A DNA stretch of 64,000 nucleotides, taken from the NCBI RefSeq assembly GCF_007860135.1, contig NZ_SJPV01000007.1:267823-331822 (forward strand), given 5' to 3'. A program made the translations under genes and the position numbers. Below, in pieces: positions 53,469 to 63,053 of the stretch (its first letter is position 1; each line of letters begins with the position of its first letter). Below the pieces are notes generated by a model. The model ran no database searches. It had not been told where the DNA came from and worked only from the letters and a program-made list of their open reading frames with translations. The DNA is from Novipirellula artificiosorum (lineage in GTDB: Bacteria > Planctomycetota > Planctomycetia > Pirellulales > Pirellulaceae).

Positions 53469-55430
53469 CTATTGCTTTGGCAGATCGGCCTGCGCCGCTT
53501 TTTCCAATAATTCCAATTGGCGAAGCATTGGAGGCGAATGAGGCATCAACTGAACCGCTTTGACTTGCGTTGCATAGGCGTTCTGAAAATCGCCAACGGC
53601 GTAATAGCATCGCGCCAGGGTATCGAGTTGTGCAGGCTCGTTTGGCAACAGCTCCAGCGAGCGTCTACTGTAACGAAGCGCACGAGCATAGTCTCCTTGG
53701 GTGTTGCTAACCAACCATGCGTATTGATTCAATAAATCCGCCAGGGAACCGCCCATCCCAAAGAACTGGCCAGGCCGCCTTAGTTGCGTTTCCCGCTCGT
53801 CGATCAATTTTTGTGTATCGCGGGTGCTCATCTTGATCAACGTCTCGGTTTGTTGAGTCCACTGGGGATCGTCTTGTTCGAGCCGATACATGTCAATCAG
53901 AATGTCGATGTTGGTTGGATCGATCCGCAACGCCTTTTCAAGCATGGGTTTTGCTTGCTCGATCTCACCTTGTTCTATTTTCGCCAAGGCTCCATGCCAG
54001 TGGATCATGCTGCGCATGGCATCCAGGTTGCGATGTTGGAAGTTCAATTGATTCCTGAATTGATCATCGCTGCTGATTCGGTTGACCAGAGGCGTTAAGA
54101 CATCCACCACCTGTTGATGCTGCAGCAGATCGCCGAGCATTTGCGCCAGCGAGATTCTCGCGCTTGTGGATGGCATCGAAACGATGTCGAGTCGGTCGAT
54201 GATCATTCGATACTCGGCTTCGGCCCAATCAAACAGACCGCGGGATTGTAGGTGATCTGCAATCTCACGATGGGATTGGGCTCTTTCCGCAAGGTCGTTC
54301 GGCGACCACTTTTCTTGTGTTTCGAGATCGCTCGGTATTGGCTGTGTACCGAGTGCCCGCACCGCGAGCGCTTCGCCGCCCTCGGGATCGTGGCTCGCAT
54401 TCAACGCTTCCGCAGCGGAGTAGAGAAGCATCGGTTGGGCATCGAATAGCTGGGTGTGTCGGTTTCGCAGTTCAAGCACAGTGGAATACAGGCCGGTCTT
54501 GATCGCCCACCGACATGCTTCACTGAGTTCACGCGTGGTCGGAGTTACCAGATCCAAATGCTTTTCAACCAATTGCTGGGCATCGTCGGTTTGCCCGCGA
54601 AGCCAAGCTTGATTCGCACAGACGCGAACCAACTCTAAAATCGATGGTCGTGTCGTCTGGACGGCAGAGGCGGTGTCGAGTTGTTGGCGTTGCTGGTCGA
54701 TGAGTTTGTCCCAACGCTTGGCATCAACAACGCCGGTCTTCAAGTCGTCCGCGTACGCCGCCAGCCAAATGACCGGAGCGCGGTCTCCTTGCCCCAGACC
54801 CAATTGAATTTGTTCCACGCGGTGGGCTGTCTCGTCCTCGGCAATCGTTTGCCGCATCAGCGAGAGGGCAGCGACACGACTCAGGGCCAGCGAGGTTTCA
54901 AAACGGGTCAGTCGAACGAGTGCGGCCAAGCCTTCGTGTTTTGGCAATTCGGCCAGCATCGCGATCCGAGCGCGGCGTTCGTCCTCGGTTTGGGCACCAT
55001 ACTCGTGCAAAATCTCGCGAACTTGCTCGGGATCGGTTTCCTTGGACCAGCTCACCAACAAACTGCTGACCAGGTGCCGCGCCGTCATCGCGATTTCGCT
55101 ATCTGGGTGGTATTGTGCCGCATGGAGCTCATCGAACGCCTCAAGGCCCATTCGTTGAAGTGACTCCCGGGCACGCAGACGGGTGGCGTAGCTCTGACTG
55201 CCAAGCTGTTCGATCAGCGTGTCGGCAGTCGTGCCTAATGCGTCCAGCGAACCTCCCGTTTCACAAACCCCGATCTTCGCGGTTCCCGTTTCCAGCGCCA
55301 CCACGATCAGGATCAGCGGCAGTAAGCCCCGCAAATTCGCCGGTCGAAGCAAGGCGGCAAAGCGTTCCGAGCCTGTCAACATGAAAAAACGCACTGAATC
55401 TCCGGGGGAATCGGGACAACGCGGTGGCAT
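53469..55430 (-). CDS. Exported TPR/HEAT-repeat protein
   Basis: A 653-residue protein with an N-terminal hydrophobic segment (NLRGLLPLILIVVALETGTA). The first part has HEAT-like helices (YATRLRARESLQRMGLEAFD). The C-terminal third shows typical TPR units, e.g. AKPMLEKALRIDPTNIDILI and ALRYSRRSLELLPNEPAQLD, followed by LARCYYAVGDFQNAY. Such proteins organise complexes; no catalytic motif was found. The ATG at 55430 is used, and 55382 (MLTGSERF) is an alternative. It is divergent from lepB by about 200 bases. Confidence 0.8.
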   Translation of the reverse strand: MPPRCPDSPGDSVRFFMLTGSERFAALLRPANLRGLLPLILIVVALETGTAKIGVCETGGSLDALGTTADTLIEQLGSQSYATRLRARESLQRMGLEAFDELHAAQYHPDSEIAMTARHLVSSLLVSWSKETDPEQVREILHEYGAQTEDERRARIAMLAELPKHEGLAALVRLTRFETSLALSRVAALSLMRQTIAEDETAHRVEQIQLGLGQGDRAPVIWLAAYADDLKTGVVDAKRWDKLIDQQRQQLDTASAVQTTRPSILELVRVCANQAWLRGQTDDAQQLVEKHLDLVTPTTRELSEACRWAIKTGLYSTVLELRNRHTQLFDAQPMLLYSAAEALNASHDPEGGEALAVRALGTQPIPSDLETQEKWSPNDLAERAQSHREIADHLQSRGLFDWAEAEYRMIIDRLDIVSMPSTSARISLAQMLGDLLQHQQVVDVLTPLVNRISSDDQFRNQLNFQHRNLDAMRSMIHWHGALAKIEQGEIEQAKPMLEKALRIDPTNIDILIDMYRLEQDDPQWTQQTETLIKMSTRDTQKLIDERETQLRRPGQFFGMGGSLADLLNQYAWLVSNTQGDYARALRYSRRSLELLPNEPAQLDTLARCYYAVGDFQNAYATQVKAVQLMPHSPPMLRQLELLEKAAQADLPKQ

Positions 55431-55628
55431 CGCCGAGTTTGCGACCGCCTCATTCTAGGGTCTTTTTCCACTTATTGCCAAGGATCGAGCCCGATTTCTG
55501 CCAAGGTTCTGATGGCGGCGAACGAATGGAATCGAAGTTCCGTAGTTGACGTAAAATCGCTACCATGCCAGTCCCGAGCGTGCCGTTTCGCTCGATTCCG
55601 TTTTTTTCACCGCTACGACCAGGCCAAC

Positions 55629-57632
55629 ATGAGCCGAAAAAATACTTCTGAATCGAATTCCACCCAAGGAGCGGTTTCGGCAGATGCCGACGCCCAAGCC
55701 AGCCCCGCTCAGGCTCGGGCCGCATCGTTTCGCACTGCGGCGCAACGGGAAACGGTGGAAGCCTTCGTCGTCGCATTTATTCTGGCACTTCTTTTTCGAG
55801 CGTTTTTGGCCGAAGCCTTCGTCATCCCCACCGGTTCGATGGCCCCGACGTTGATGGGGGCCCATAAAGATGTCGACTGCGACCGCTGTGGAACTCCTTT
55901 CCAGGTGGGTGCCAGTCTCGAACGCCGCGGACCGGTGACCGACAACGCGGTGGTGGCCGGAATCTGCCCCAATTGTCGGCACGTCAATCCCATGGACTTG
56001 GCGGGAAATCCTAATCACAGCACGTTCAACGGCGACCGGATTCTGGTCAGTAAGTTCGCCTACACGATCAGTGATCCGAAGCGATGGGATGTGATCGTGT
56101 TTAAGTTTCCTGGAAACCCCAAGCAGAATTACATCAAACGGTTGGTGGGTTTGCCGAACGAAACTTTGACGATCGATCACGGTGATGTTTTCACCAAGCC
56201 GACCGGAAGCGAAGCGGTGCGAGAAATCGTTCGAAAACCTGCCAAGACGCTTTTGTCGATGCGGCATTTGGTATACGACACCGATTATCAATCCGCGGAG
56301 TTGATCAAGGCGAACTACCCAAGTCGCTGGCAGCCATGGGTTGAAAGCGCGACTTCGCCGCCAAGCGATTCTTGGCAGATTGATCGAACGAATGAAGGGA
56401 TGTCAGCGTCACTGCAAACCCGTTCGGCGGACGAGACCCATTGGCTTCGATACTTCCACCGTTGGCCAAGCGAACAACAATGGGAAATGGCGGACCAGGG
56501 GGCTTCGCTGGCCGACGTTGATCCTTACTCGAGTCGTTTGATTACCGATTTTTATGCCTACGATTCTTACGTGCACGTTCGATCCGACCAACTCTTCGAC
56601 GAAAAACCGTCCGCCATACGGGGTGGCTCGCGATTGACTCGGATGTTCAACAGCGGCTATTCCGCGGGCACGCTGAAACCGGGTTTTCAATCAGGCTCGG
56701 GGCCCGAGCAGTTCAACGGGCGAGCCGAGTTTGGTTCGCAAGGTCTGTCACGCGATGGAATTCACTGGGTTGGCGACCTAATCGTCGAAGCGGATGTGGA
56801 AACGTCCAAAGACGCGCAAGCCTTGGAGTTGCAGATCGTTGAGTCTGGGGTGAAGTACCAATGCCAAATCGATCTCGCCAGCGGTATCGCCACTTTGTCG
56901 ATTCGAGACGGGCAGGACCGGCCGTTTGATTCGGATTCGGAAACACCGAATCTGCACCCTCAGGCCGAAACCACGGTCAGGGCGGGCACACAGCATACGG
57001 TGCGAATGAGCAATTGTGACGATCAGATTTTGCTGTGGGTCGATGAGGACTTGGTGTCGTTTGATCAACCGACCCAGTTTGATTCGCGACGATTTCTTAG
57101 CGACGAGAATGACTACCCTCACTTTGCCGTCGGCGACCCGATGGATGCCAGCCCCGTTGCCATTGGAGTCCGAGGCGGATCCGGTACCCTTCGTCATTTG
57201 CGACTCGATCGTGACAAATATTACATCGCAACCAAAGACAGCTCGACAGGCATGTTCGACTACGACATGCGTCAAGTCTGGGAAGTCGCGGGACGCTCGG
57301 TAACGTACCCCGATGTTCAAGCCATGTTTGGCGAGCCAGAAAGCTGGTCGGAATTGCCGATCTGGAAAGCTCGCCGATCGGTCACCTTTGAATTGCAGGA
57401 AGATCAATTTTTTCCGATGGGGGACAACAGTCCCGAGAGCCTCGATGCGAGATGTTGGGCGGGGACGAAAGTGCGTTTTGGGATGCCTGAGGAAGCCGAT
57501 CGATGGTCCGATGCCTCCTATGTGCCGCGTGATTTGTTGGTTGGGAAAGCCTTGTTGGTGTTCTGGCCTCACTCTTGGAATTCCCCTGTTCCGTTTACTC
57601 CCAATCTTCGCCAGATGAAGTTGATTCGTTGA
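55629..57632 (+). CDS. lepB: Signal peptidase I with zinc ribbon and large insertion
   Basis: A 667-residue enzyme, about twice the usual size. The membrane helix VEAFVVAFILALLFRAFLAE precedes IPTGSMAPTLMG with the nucleophile S70. K170 in NYIKRLVGLPNE is the general base, and MGDNSPESLDARCW is the family's late motif. Between S70 and K170 there is a zinc-ribbon-like insertion (C84, C87, C113, C116: CDRCGTPF...CPNCRH). A second insertion of about 390 residues (about 200-590) contains a beta-sandwich-like stretch (VGDLIVEADVETSKDAQALE) and returns to the catalytic fold. The ATG at 55629 is used. lptB follows 59 bases later. Confidence 0.9.
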   Translation: MSRKNTSESNSTQGAVSADADAQASPAQARAASFRTAAQRETVEAFVVAFILALLFRAFLAEAFVIPTGSMAPTLMGAHKDVDCDRCGTPFQVGASLERRGPVTDNAVVAGICPNCRHVNPMDLAGNPNHSTFNGDRILVSKFAYTISDPKRWDVIVFKFPGNPKQNYIKRLVGLPNETLTIDHGDVFTKPTGSEAVREIVRKPAKTLLSMRHLVYDTDYQSAELIKANYPSRWQPWVESATSPPSDSWQIDRTNEGMSASLQTRSADETHWLRYFHRWPSEQQWEMADQGASLADVDPYSSRLITDFYAYDSYVHVRSDQLFDEKPSAIRGGSRLTRMFNSGYSAGTLKPGFQSGSGPEQFNGRAEFGSQGLSRDGIHWVGDLIVEADVETSKDAQALELQIVESGVKYQCQIDLASGIATLSIRDGQDRPFDSDSETPNLHPQAETTVRAGTQHTVRMSNCDDQILLWVDEDLVSFDQPTQFDSRRFLSDENDYPHFAVGDPMDASPVAIGVRGGSGTLRHLRLDRDKYYIATKDSSTGMFDYDMRQVWEVAGRSVTYPDVQAMFGEPESWSELPIWKARRSVTFELQEDQFFPMGDNSPESLDARCWAGTKVRFGMPEEADRWSDASYVPRDLLVGKALLVFWPHSWNSPVPFTPNLRQMKLIR

Positions 57633-57691
57633 TTTGCCCCGCTTGCCCCGTAGCGGGCAAGAAGATCCCCCCAGACCAAAGAGCAAAAAGC

Positions 57692-58558
57692 ATGGATGCG
57701 AGTCCCGAAAGACAACCGATTTTGCAGGCGGTTGATTTACAAAAGACCTACGGACGACGACGAGTCGTTGATGGGGTCAACCTCCATGTCGACGAAGCCG
57801 AAATCGTCGGATTGCTGGGCCCGAATGGGGCCGGAAAATCAACAAGTTTTCGGATGATCTGTGGCATGATCCAACCGGATCGTGGACGAGTTTACTTGGA
57901 GGGTCAGGACGTTACCGATTGGCCGATGTTCCGCCGCGCTCGTGATGGACATATGGGCTATCTGCCTCAAGAACCAAGCGTTTTCAAAAAATTGACAGTG
58001 GAGCAGAACATCTCGGCACTCTTGGAGTTGCTGGGAATGGACCGAGCGGCGCGAAAAACTCGCACGCAGCAGTTGCTTGAGGAGTTCAATATAACGCACA
58101 TCCGTAAAAGTCGGGCGGCGGGGCTGAGCGGTGGTGAACGAAGACGCTTGGAAATTGCACGTTGTCTCGTTTCCGATCCGCGAATTGTGATGCTGGACGA
58201 ACCGTTTGCGGGCATCGATCCGATCACGGTGCAGTCGATTCAAGGCGTGATCAAACAACTTCGAGATAGCGGTATCAGCGTGCTGATTACCGATCATGCG
58301 GCGCGTGAAATTTTGGGTACCGTCGATCGCTGCTATGTGATCTATCAGGGCCAGGTGCTGATCGATGGGAGTCCCGAAGAGGTGAAGGAGCATCCAAAGG
58401 TTCGCGAAGAATACCTCGGAGACTTGGACGGTGCGGCGCAAACAACGGTGCAGCGATCCGAAGCCGCTGGCCGGCCAAGCGGACACATCCCGCGCCCTCA
58501 TTTTCGGGAATCCAACTCACCCGCCCGAAAACCAGCCCGCCGAGTCACCGATGTCTGA
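57692..58558 (+). CDS. lptB: LPS export ABC transporter ATP-binding protein LptB
   Basis: A 288-residue ATPase with Walker A GPNGAGKST, the LptB-like FRRARDGHMGYLPQEPSVFK Q-loop region, the signature LSGGERRRLEIARCL, Walker B VMLDEPFAGIDP and switch histidine ITDHAARE. It powers lipopolysaccharide transport to the outer membrane in other bacteria, suggesting a Gram-negative-type envelope. About 45 C-terminal residues extend beyond the usual LptB end. The ATG at 57692 is chosen. Its stop overlaps the next gene's start by eight bases (ATGTCTGA). Confidence 0.92.
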   Translation: MDASPERQPILQAVDLQKTYGRRRVVDGVNLHVDEAEIVGLLGPNGAGKSTSFRMICGMIQPDRGRVYLEGQDVTDWPMFRRARDGHMGYLPQEPSVFKKLTVEQNISALLELLGMDRAARKTRTQQLLEEFNITHIRKSRAAGLSGGERRRLEIARCLVSDPRIVMLDEPFAGIDPITVQSIQGVIKQLRDSGISVLITDHAAREILGTVDRCYVIYQGQVLIDGSPEEVKEHPKVREEYLGDLDGAAQTTVQRSEAAGRPSGHIPRPHFRESNSPARKPARRVTDV

Positions 58559-58898
58559 ATCCGCCACCAGCCGAACGGATAGCGAAACGACCGTCGCGGA
58601 GCTCAAAGCCGTCGTCGAGCAATTCGTGAGCGATCGGGATTGGCACCCCTTTCACAATCCCAAGAATCTGTCGATGTCGCTGGCCATCGAAGCAGGCGAA
58701 TTGATGGAACACTTCCAATGGTTGACACTGCCCGAGTCGGCCGAGGTGCAATCCGATCCCCAACGAAAACATGCTGTTGGCGAGGAATTGGCTGATTGTT
58801 TGGCGTATGTGATCGCGATTGCCAATGCGATGGAGATCGACTTGGCGACCACCTTGAAAGCCAAGATGATCCGCAACGCTGAAAAATACCCGACGTAA
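58551..58898 (+). CDS. MazG-like nucleotide pyrophosphohydrolase
   Basis: A 115-residue protein of the small MazG-like fold. FVSDRDWHPFHNPKNLSMSL starts the domain; AIEAGELMEHFQW and VGEELADCLAYVIAIANAM supply the acidic residues that bind magnesium. It hydrolyses nucleoside triphosphates to monophosphates, possibly non-canonical ones. The ATG at 58551 overlaps the lptB stop, so translation is likely coupled. It converges on the flavoprotein gene with a gap of six bases. Confidence 0.88.
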   Translation: MSESATSRTDSETTVAELKAVVEQFVSDRDWHPFHNPKNLSMSLAIEAGELMEHFQWLTLPESAEVQSDPQRKHAVGEELADCLAYVIAIANAMEIDLATTLKAKMIRNAEKYPT

Positions 58899-58904
58899 AC
58901 GAAG

Positions 58905-60131
58905 TTACATCGCTTTTTTCATGGACATTTCCATGTCTTTGAATAATTGTTCGGCACTTTCGTCAAAGATTCGACCGATCAGCAAATCGGTGACGCGGCC
59001 GCGATGTTCGGGGTGCTCCTTCATAAACCGACCGATACTGAATTCCTTGCTGTAGAATGCGTGCACCAATTTGCGGACCCATTGAGCCCCTTCGAGAAAC
59101 TCATCGGTCCACGAACCGAGTTGCCTGGCGCTGAGGTCGTTGCTCTGGAATCCAGCCACAACCGCATCCGCAGCTCGAATGCCCATTTCCAAAGCAAAGT
59201 AGACACCGGACGAATAAACCGGGTCGATAAATCCAAACGCATCTCCGACAAGCACCCAACCGTTCCCTGCGTTTTGCGACGTCGAGTACGAGAATTCCTT
59301 TGCCGTGCGAATCTCGCCTAACCGCTTCGCGTGCTCGAGTCGCGGCCTCAACCCAGGACAGAGGTCCAATTGCTCAAAAAAGACCTGCTCCGGTTTCCCG
59401 CCACCCTTGAGCAGATCGTCCGTATCGCCGACACAACCAATGCTGGTGATTCCGCGTGAAAGCGGGATAAACCAGAACCAAGCATCTTTGTTCTCTGTAT
59501 TGAGAATGATGGTCGCGCCTTCGTTGTCACCCTCGCCACGGACGGCGCCGCGGTAGTAGGTCCAAATCGCAACCTTGCGGAGTTCCGCATCGAACTGTTT
59601 GAGTCCGAGTTTGTTGGCGAGAAAGGATTGTTGCCCCGTCCCGTCAATCACGACTCGACAATCGATTTCACGCTGAATTCCGTCACCATCACGAACCACC
59701 ACTCCGGTCACCCGGTCATCCGCGTCGAAGCGGACGTCGACCCATCGGGTCCGATCGTAGCAATCCGCTCCCAATTCCTCGGCTCGATCGAACAGCATCT
59801 TGTCAAATTCGCTGCGTTCGACTTGCCAGGTGCTGCTGCAGGGCCGGTCGTCATGATTTCGAAAAAAGAACGGCTCCGACTCCGTGCCGCGGTGGGTGAC
59901 GAATTGAACGCTCTTCTTTGATTGAAATCCCGCTTGACGCATGCGCTCGTTGATTCCCAAGCGTTCGAACGCCCAGTAGGTTTCGGGCATCAACGATTCG
60001 CCGACGTGGAAACGAGGCATCGGATCCCGTTCAATCAGCAGCGTCTCAAGGCCCGCTTGGGCGACGATCGATGCAGCGGAACCGCCAGCCGGCCCGCCGC
60101 CGATCACAACGCAATCGTAACTGGATTTCAT
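58905..60131 (-). CDS. FAD-dependent oxidoreductase with halogenase-like motifs
   Basis: A 408-residue flavoprotein. The FAD motif VVIGGGPAGGSAASIVAQAG starts at residue 8, and the later GWVLVGDAFGFIDPVYSSGV completes it. A WFWFIPL segment (residues 218-224) matches the WxWxIP motif of flavin-dependent halogenases, and K72 or K73 in FQSKKSVQFV lies where halogenase lysines occur. The same fold includes geranylgeranyl reductases, so function is uncertain between halogenation and reduction. The ATG at 60131 is used. It is adjacent to, and on the same strand as, sufS-sufU. Confidence 0.82.
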   Translation of the reverse strand: MKSSYDCVVIGGGPAGGSAASIVAQAGLETLLIERDPMPRFHVGESLMPETYWAFERLGINERMRQAGFQSKKSVQFVTHRGTESEPFFFRNHDDRPCSSTWQVERSEFDKMLFDRAEELGADCYDRTRWVDVRFDADDRVTGVVVRDGDGIQREIDCRVVIDGTGQQSFLANKLGLKQFDAELRKVAIWTYYRGAVRGEGDNEGATIILNTENKDAWFWFIPLSRGITSIGCVGDTDDLLKGGGKPEQVFFEQLDLCPGLRPRLEHAKRLGEIRTAKEFSYSTSQNAGNGWVLVGDAFGFIDPVYSSGVYFALEMGIRAADAVVAGFQSNDLSARQLGSWTDEFLEGAQWVRKLVHAFYSKEFSIGRFMKEHPEHRGRVTDLLIGRIFDESAEQLFKDMEMSMKKAM

Positions 60132-60307
60132 GATTGACTCAGACTTGGAAAAACCTGGAATGGACGACACGTTTCGGTAAATGCCCCCCTTCATGAGTGA
60201 TCCTAAACGGGTCGAAGAAGGCTGGCATTTTCGAGGCGTGCTGATTCTACATGCTGCGTTACTATAGCGGCACGGGCAAGCGGTATGGGCAAGCGGCACG
60301 GGGTCGG

Positions 60308-61591
60308 TTACGACCGTCGACGTTTTCGGCCCGTCGGGGCGAAACGTTTTCGAATGGCTGCGACGGCTTCGATCAAACGGTCGGCTTCCTCAAACGTATT
60401 GTAAAAATAGAAACTCGCTCGCGTTGACGCGGCGATGCCAATCGATTCGTGGAGCGGCATGGTGCAGTGATGTCCTGCCCGCACTGCGATTCCGTAACCG
60501 TCCAAGCTTTGAGCTAGATCGTGGGCGTGGACGTGATCGACCACGAAGCTGACGATTCCCGCCTTTTTTTCTGGCGTTGGACCAATCACACGGACACCTT
60601 CGATTTCGCGGAGTCGACGATCCGCATAGCCCCCGAGTTCGCATTCATAGCGGTGGATCGCATCGAGCCCGATTGCGGACACGTACTCGGTGGCCGTGCA
60701 GAGCCCGACGGCTTCGGCGATCGGTGGTGTTCCAGCTTCGAACTTATCGGGTAAGGCGGCGGAGGTGAATCCGGCGGTGGTGACCTTGTTGATCATACCG
60801 CCACCGCCGAGGAAAGCAGGCATCGAATCGAGCAAATCGGTCTTGCCATACAACACGCCGATCCCGGTGGGTCCGCAAACCTTGTGACCGCTGAAGGCCA
60901 AGAAGTCGACACCCCATGCTTGAACATCGGTCGGCAAGTGTGGCGCTGATTGCGCGGCGTCGACCAACACGGTCGCGCCCGCGGCCTGTGCCCATTGGGT
61001 CCACCGCTGGACGGGAAATTCCGTACCCAACGTGTTGCTGGCCGCCGTGAACGCAAACAGTCGTGGTTTCAAGCGATCGAGATGCTCGATGACCACCTCG
61101 TCGGGGATCTCAAATTGATCGTTGATCGGAAGGAACTCGATCCGGCATCCCGTTCGCTCGGCCAACTGGTGCCAGGGGACAATGTTAGCGTGATGTTCCG
61201 CGATGGTCAGCAGAATGGTGTCGGATGAGGACAGGTTGACATCGCCCCACGTTCGGGCGACCGTGTTGATTGCAGCGGTGCATCCTGCGGTGAAAATAAC
61301 CTGCTTGTCCTCAGCCGCATTGAGGAAACGAGCGACACCTCGGCGTGCTTGCTCGTAGAGATCGGTCGATTCTTCGCTGAGGGTATGGATGCCGCGATGA
61401 ACGTTTGCGTAGCAATTCTCGTAGAACTGCGACATCGATTTGACGACCGCAGTCGGCCGCTGGCTGCTGGCGGCATTATCAAGAAACGCTAGCGGCCGAT
61501 CTCCGTTGACCTTTCGAGTCAGAATCGGGAAATCGCGGCGATAACGATCCACATCAAACACAGACGAAACGGCTGGATTGGGGGCGTTCAT
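60308..61591 (-). CDS. sufS: Cysteine desulfurase SufS
   Basis: A 427-residue PLP enzyme giving sulfur for Fe-S clusters. LAFLDNAASSQRPTAVVKSM, ANVHRGIHTLSEESTDLYEQ, FTAGCTAAIN and the PLP lysine in FSGHKVCGPTGIG are present, and the catalytic cysteine lies in RAGHHCTMPLHE. The N-terminal extension (MNAPNPAVSSVFDVDRYRRD) is usual for SufS. It follows sufU by four bases on the minus strand, which is a standard sufS-sufU pair. In contrast the enzyme at 25.7 kb lacks the cysteine. Confidence 0.94.
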   Translation of the reverse strand: MNAPNPAVSSVFDVDRYRRDFPILTRKVNGDRPLAFLDNAASSQRPTAVVKSMSQFYENCYANVHRGIHTLSEESTDLYEQARRGVARFLNAAEDKQVIFTAGCTAAINTVARTWGDVNLSSSDTILLTIAEHHANIVPWHQLAERTGCRIEFLPINDQFEIPDEVVIEHLDRLKPRLFAFTAASNTLGTEFPVQRWTQWAQAAGATVLVDAAQSAPHLPTDVQAWGVDFLAFSGHKVCGPTGIGVLYGKTDLLDSMPAFLGGGGMINKVTTAGFTSAALPDKFEAGTPPIAEAVGLCTATEYVSAIGLDAIHRYECELGGYADRRLREIEGVRVIGPTPEKKAGIVSFVVDHVHAHDLAQSLDGYGIAVRAGHHCTMPLHESIGIAASTRASFYFYNTFEEADRLIEAVAAIRKRFAPTGRKRRRS

Positions 61592-61595
61592 GGGC

Positions 61596-62036
61596 TTAGG
61601 ATTCTTCGCTCAGGCTTGGGCCGCCAAAATCAGGGCTGCTGTCATCGCCGTCGTCAACCGGTGAATGGACGGCACTTTGAAGCACGCGCCAAGAAAGCAG
61701 ACAACACTTTTGTCGGTTGGGGGTCAATTTGGGCCCGAACAGCTCAAGCATCTCGTCGGCCGAGAACGCCTTGACTTGATCCAAGGTTTTGCCTTCGATT
61801 TTCTCAATCAGCATCGACGCCGATGCTTGGCTGATCACACATCCGTCACCTTCAAACCACGCCTCTTTGATGGTTCCATCGGCATCCATCTTCAAGTCGA
61901 TGTGAATCACATCCCCACACAGCGGATTGTTGCCTTCGTCTGCATGCGTCGCGTGGTCGAGAGCACCGCGGTGATACGGGTCCTCGTAGTGATCCAAGAC
62001 GTGTTCTTCGTAAATGTCGTGTTCGTTCTGAGACAT
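61596..62036 (-). CDS. sufU: Fe-S assembly / sulfur acceptor protein SufU
   Basis: A 146-residue IscU/SufU fold protein. Zinc or Fe-S ligands are NPLCGD, GDGCVISQASAS and QKCCLLSWRV. It accepts sulfur from SufS. The acidic tail VDDGDDSSPDFGGPSLSEES extends beyond the normal end. The start ATG at 62036 gives MSQNEHDIYEEHVLDHYEDP. It is the first of the two-gene sufU-sufS unit. The upstream 228 bases hold no gene. Confidence 0.92.
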   Translation of the reverse strand: MSQNEHDIYEEHVLDHYEDPYHRGALDHATHADEGNNPLCGDVIHIDLKMDADGTIKEAWFEGDGCVISQASASMLIEKIEGKTLDQVKAFSADEMLELFGPKLTPNRQKCCLLSWRVLQSAVHSPVDDGDDSSPDFGGPSLSEES

Positions 62037-62264
62037 GTCGATCGTTCAAATGTCGCGGGACGGTGTGGAGATTGCCGATAAGGGAGGCGGAAACACGGCT
62101 CCCTGATTAAAGTCTATGTTCGTTGTCAAAAATAGACGACCCCTGATGGCCGATGCCCGGTTAGTGGCAAAGGATTTGCCCTTTGGCAGATCGAGTGGCA
62201 GTGGACGGGATCGTAGTGCGGCGTCGCCGCATGGGGCGAGTTGCCGTCTGCGGGCAAAAACGCT

Positions 62265-63053
62265 TCAACCGGGCGGTTCGGTCTGTTTTTGCAGCACGAA
62301 GACGGCGTCGATTAAATCGTCGTCCATCACTCGTGGTTGGTTGATGTCGTAATCGAAATCGAAGGCGTCAACGATTCGCAGCCGGTTGGAAACCTTCTTT
62401 AACAGCCCCTTGGCTTGTTGGATCGTGTACAGCCTGAGCGGAAACTCGCTTCGGACGCGGTGAACTTTTCCTCCGCGGGTGACCGCCTTGATGCTTGCAC
62501 GCAGCGTTTCGAGCCGTTTTCGACGATTGAAGTCGACCACACGAAGGGTCACGTGAACTCGTGTCCCACCATGCACCGCCGACCATCGTTCGGTGCTCTC
62601 TTCGTCTGCGTCCAAGGGGATACAGTGGAAGCCAAGGATGTAGATCCCGCCGCTGCGAAGATGGTCAGCAACCGAATTCAGATGGGCAATCGCTGCGGTT
62701 TCGCTTGTCAAATGACGGAACGTATTGAAGGTGCAAAATGCAGCGTCGAACCGTGTGTCCAGCGTCATCTGGGTCATGTCCCCGAGAATCAACGATGCAC
62801 GAAGCCCACGACGCGCCAGCCGCTTTTGCAAGTAGTCCAACATGGGTCGATTTAGGTCCAACCCGGTCACGTCGTAACCTCGCTTGGCCATTGCCGCGAC
62901 GAGTCGACCGCTGCCACACCCCGGTTCAAGTAACCGTTGCGTTTTGCCGCTGACGTACTTGGTAAACGCTTGCTCGAAAAACCGTACTTCGGCAGCCGTT
63001 TCGTCACGAAAAATCATGTCGAAGTACTGCGGGTAGTCGTACCAGTTTTCCAT
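62265..63053 (-). CDS. SAM-dependent methyltransferase, class I
   Basis: A 262-residue methyltransferase. Motif I is LLEPGCGSGRLVAAMAKRG (residues about 41-59), followed by VTGLDLNRPMLDYLQK and the ILGDMTQMTLDTRFDAAFCT region. The target is not recognisable. The C-terminal 100 residues (FNRRKRLETLRASIKAVTRG) are basic. Its ATG directly follows the stop of the small conserved gene at 63054, with no spacer, so the two are probably co-translated. Confidence 0.88.
   Translation of the reverse strand: MENWYDYPQYFDMIFRDETAAEVRFFEQAFTKYVSGKTQRLLEPGCGSGRLVAAMAKRGYDVTGLDLNRPMLDYLQKRLARRGLRASLILGDMTQMTLDTRFDAAFCTFNTFRHLTSETAAIAHLNSVADHLRSGGIYILGFHCIPLDADEESTERWSAVHGGTRVHVTLRVVDFNRRKRLETLRASIKAVTRGGKVHRVRSEFPLRLYTIQQAKGLLKKVSNRLRIVDAFDFDYDINQPRVMDDDLIDAVFVLQKQTEPPG

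Noticed and set aside
60308..62036. sufS-sufU as a novel sulfur system
   Set aside because: All catalytic residues and gene order match the ordinary SufS-SufU pair.
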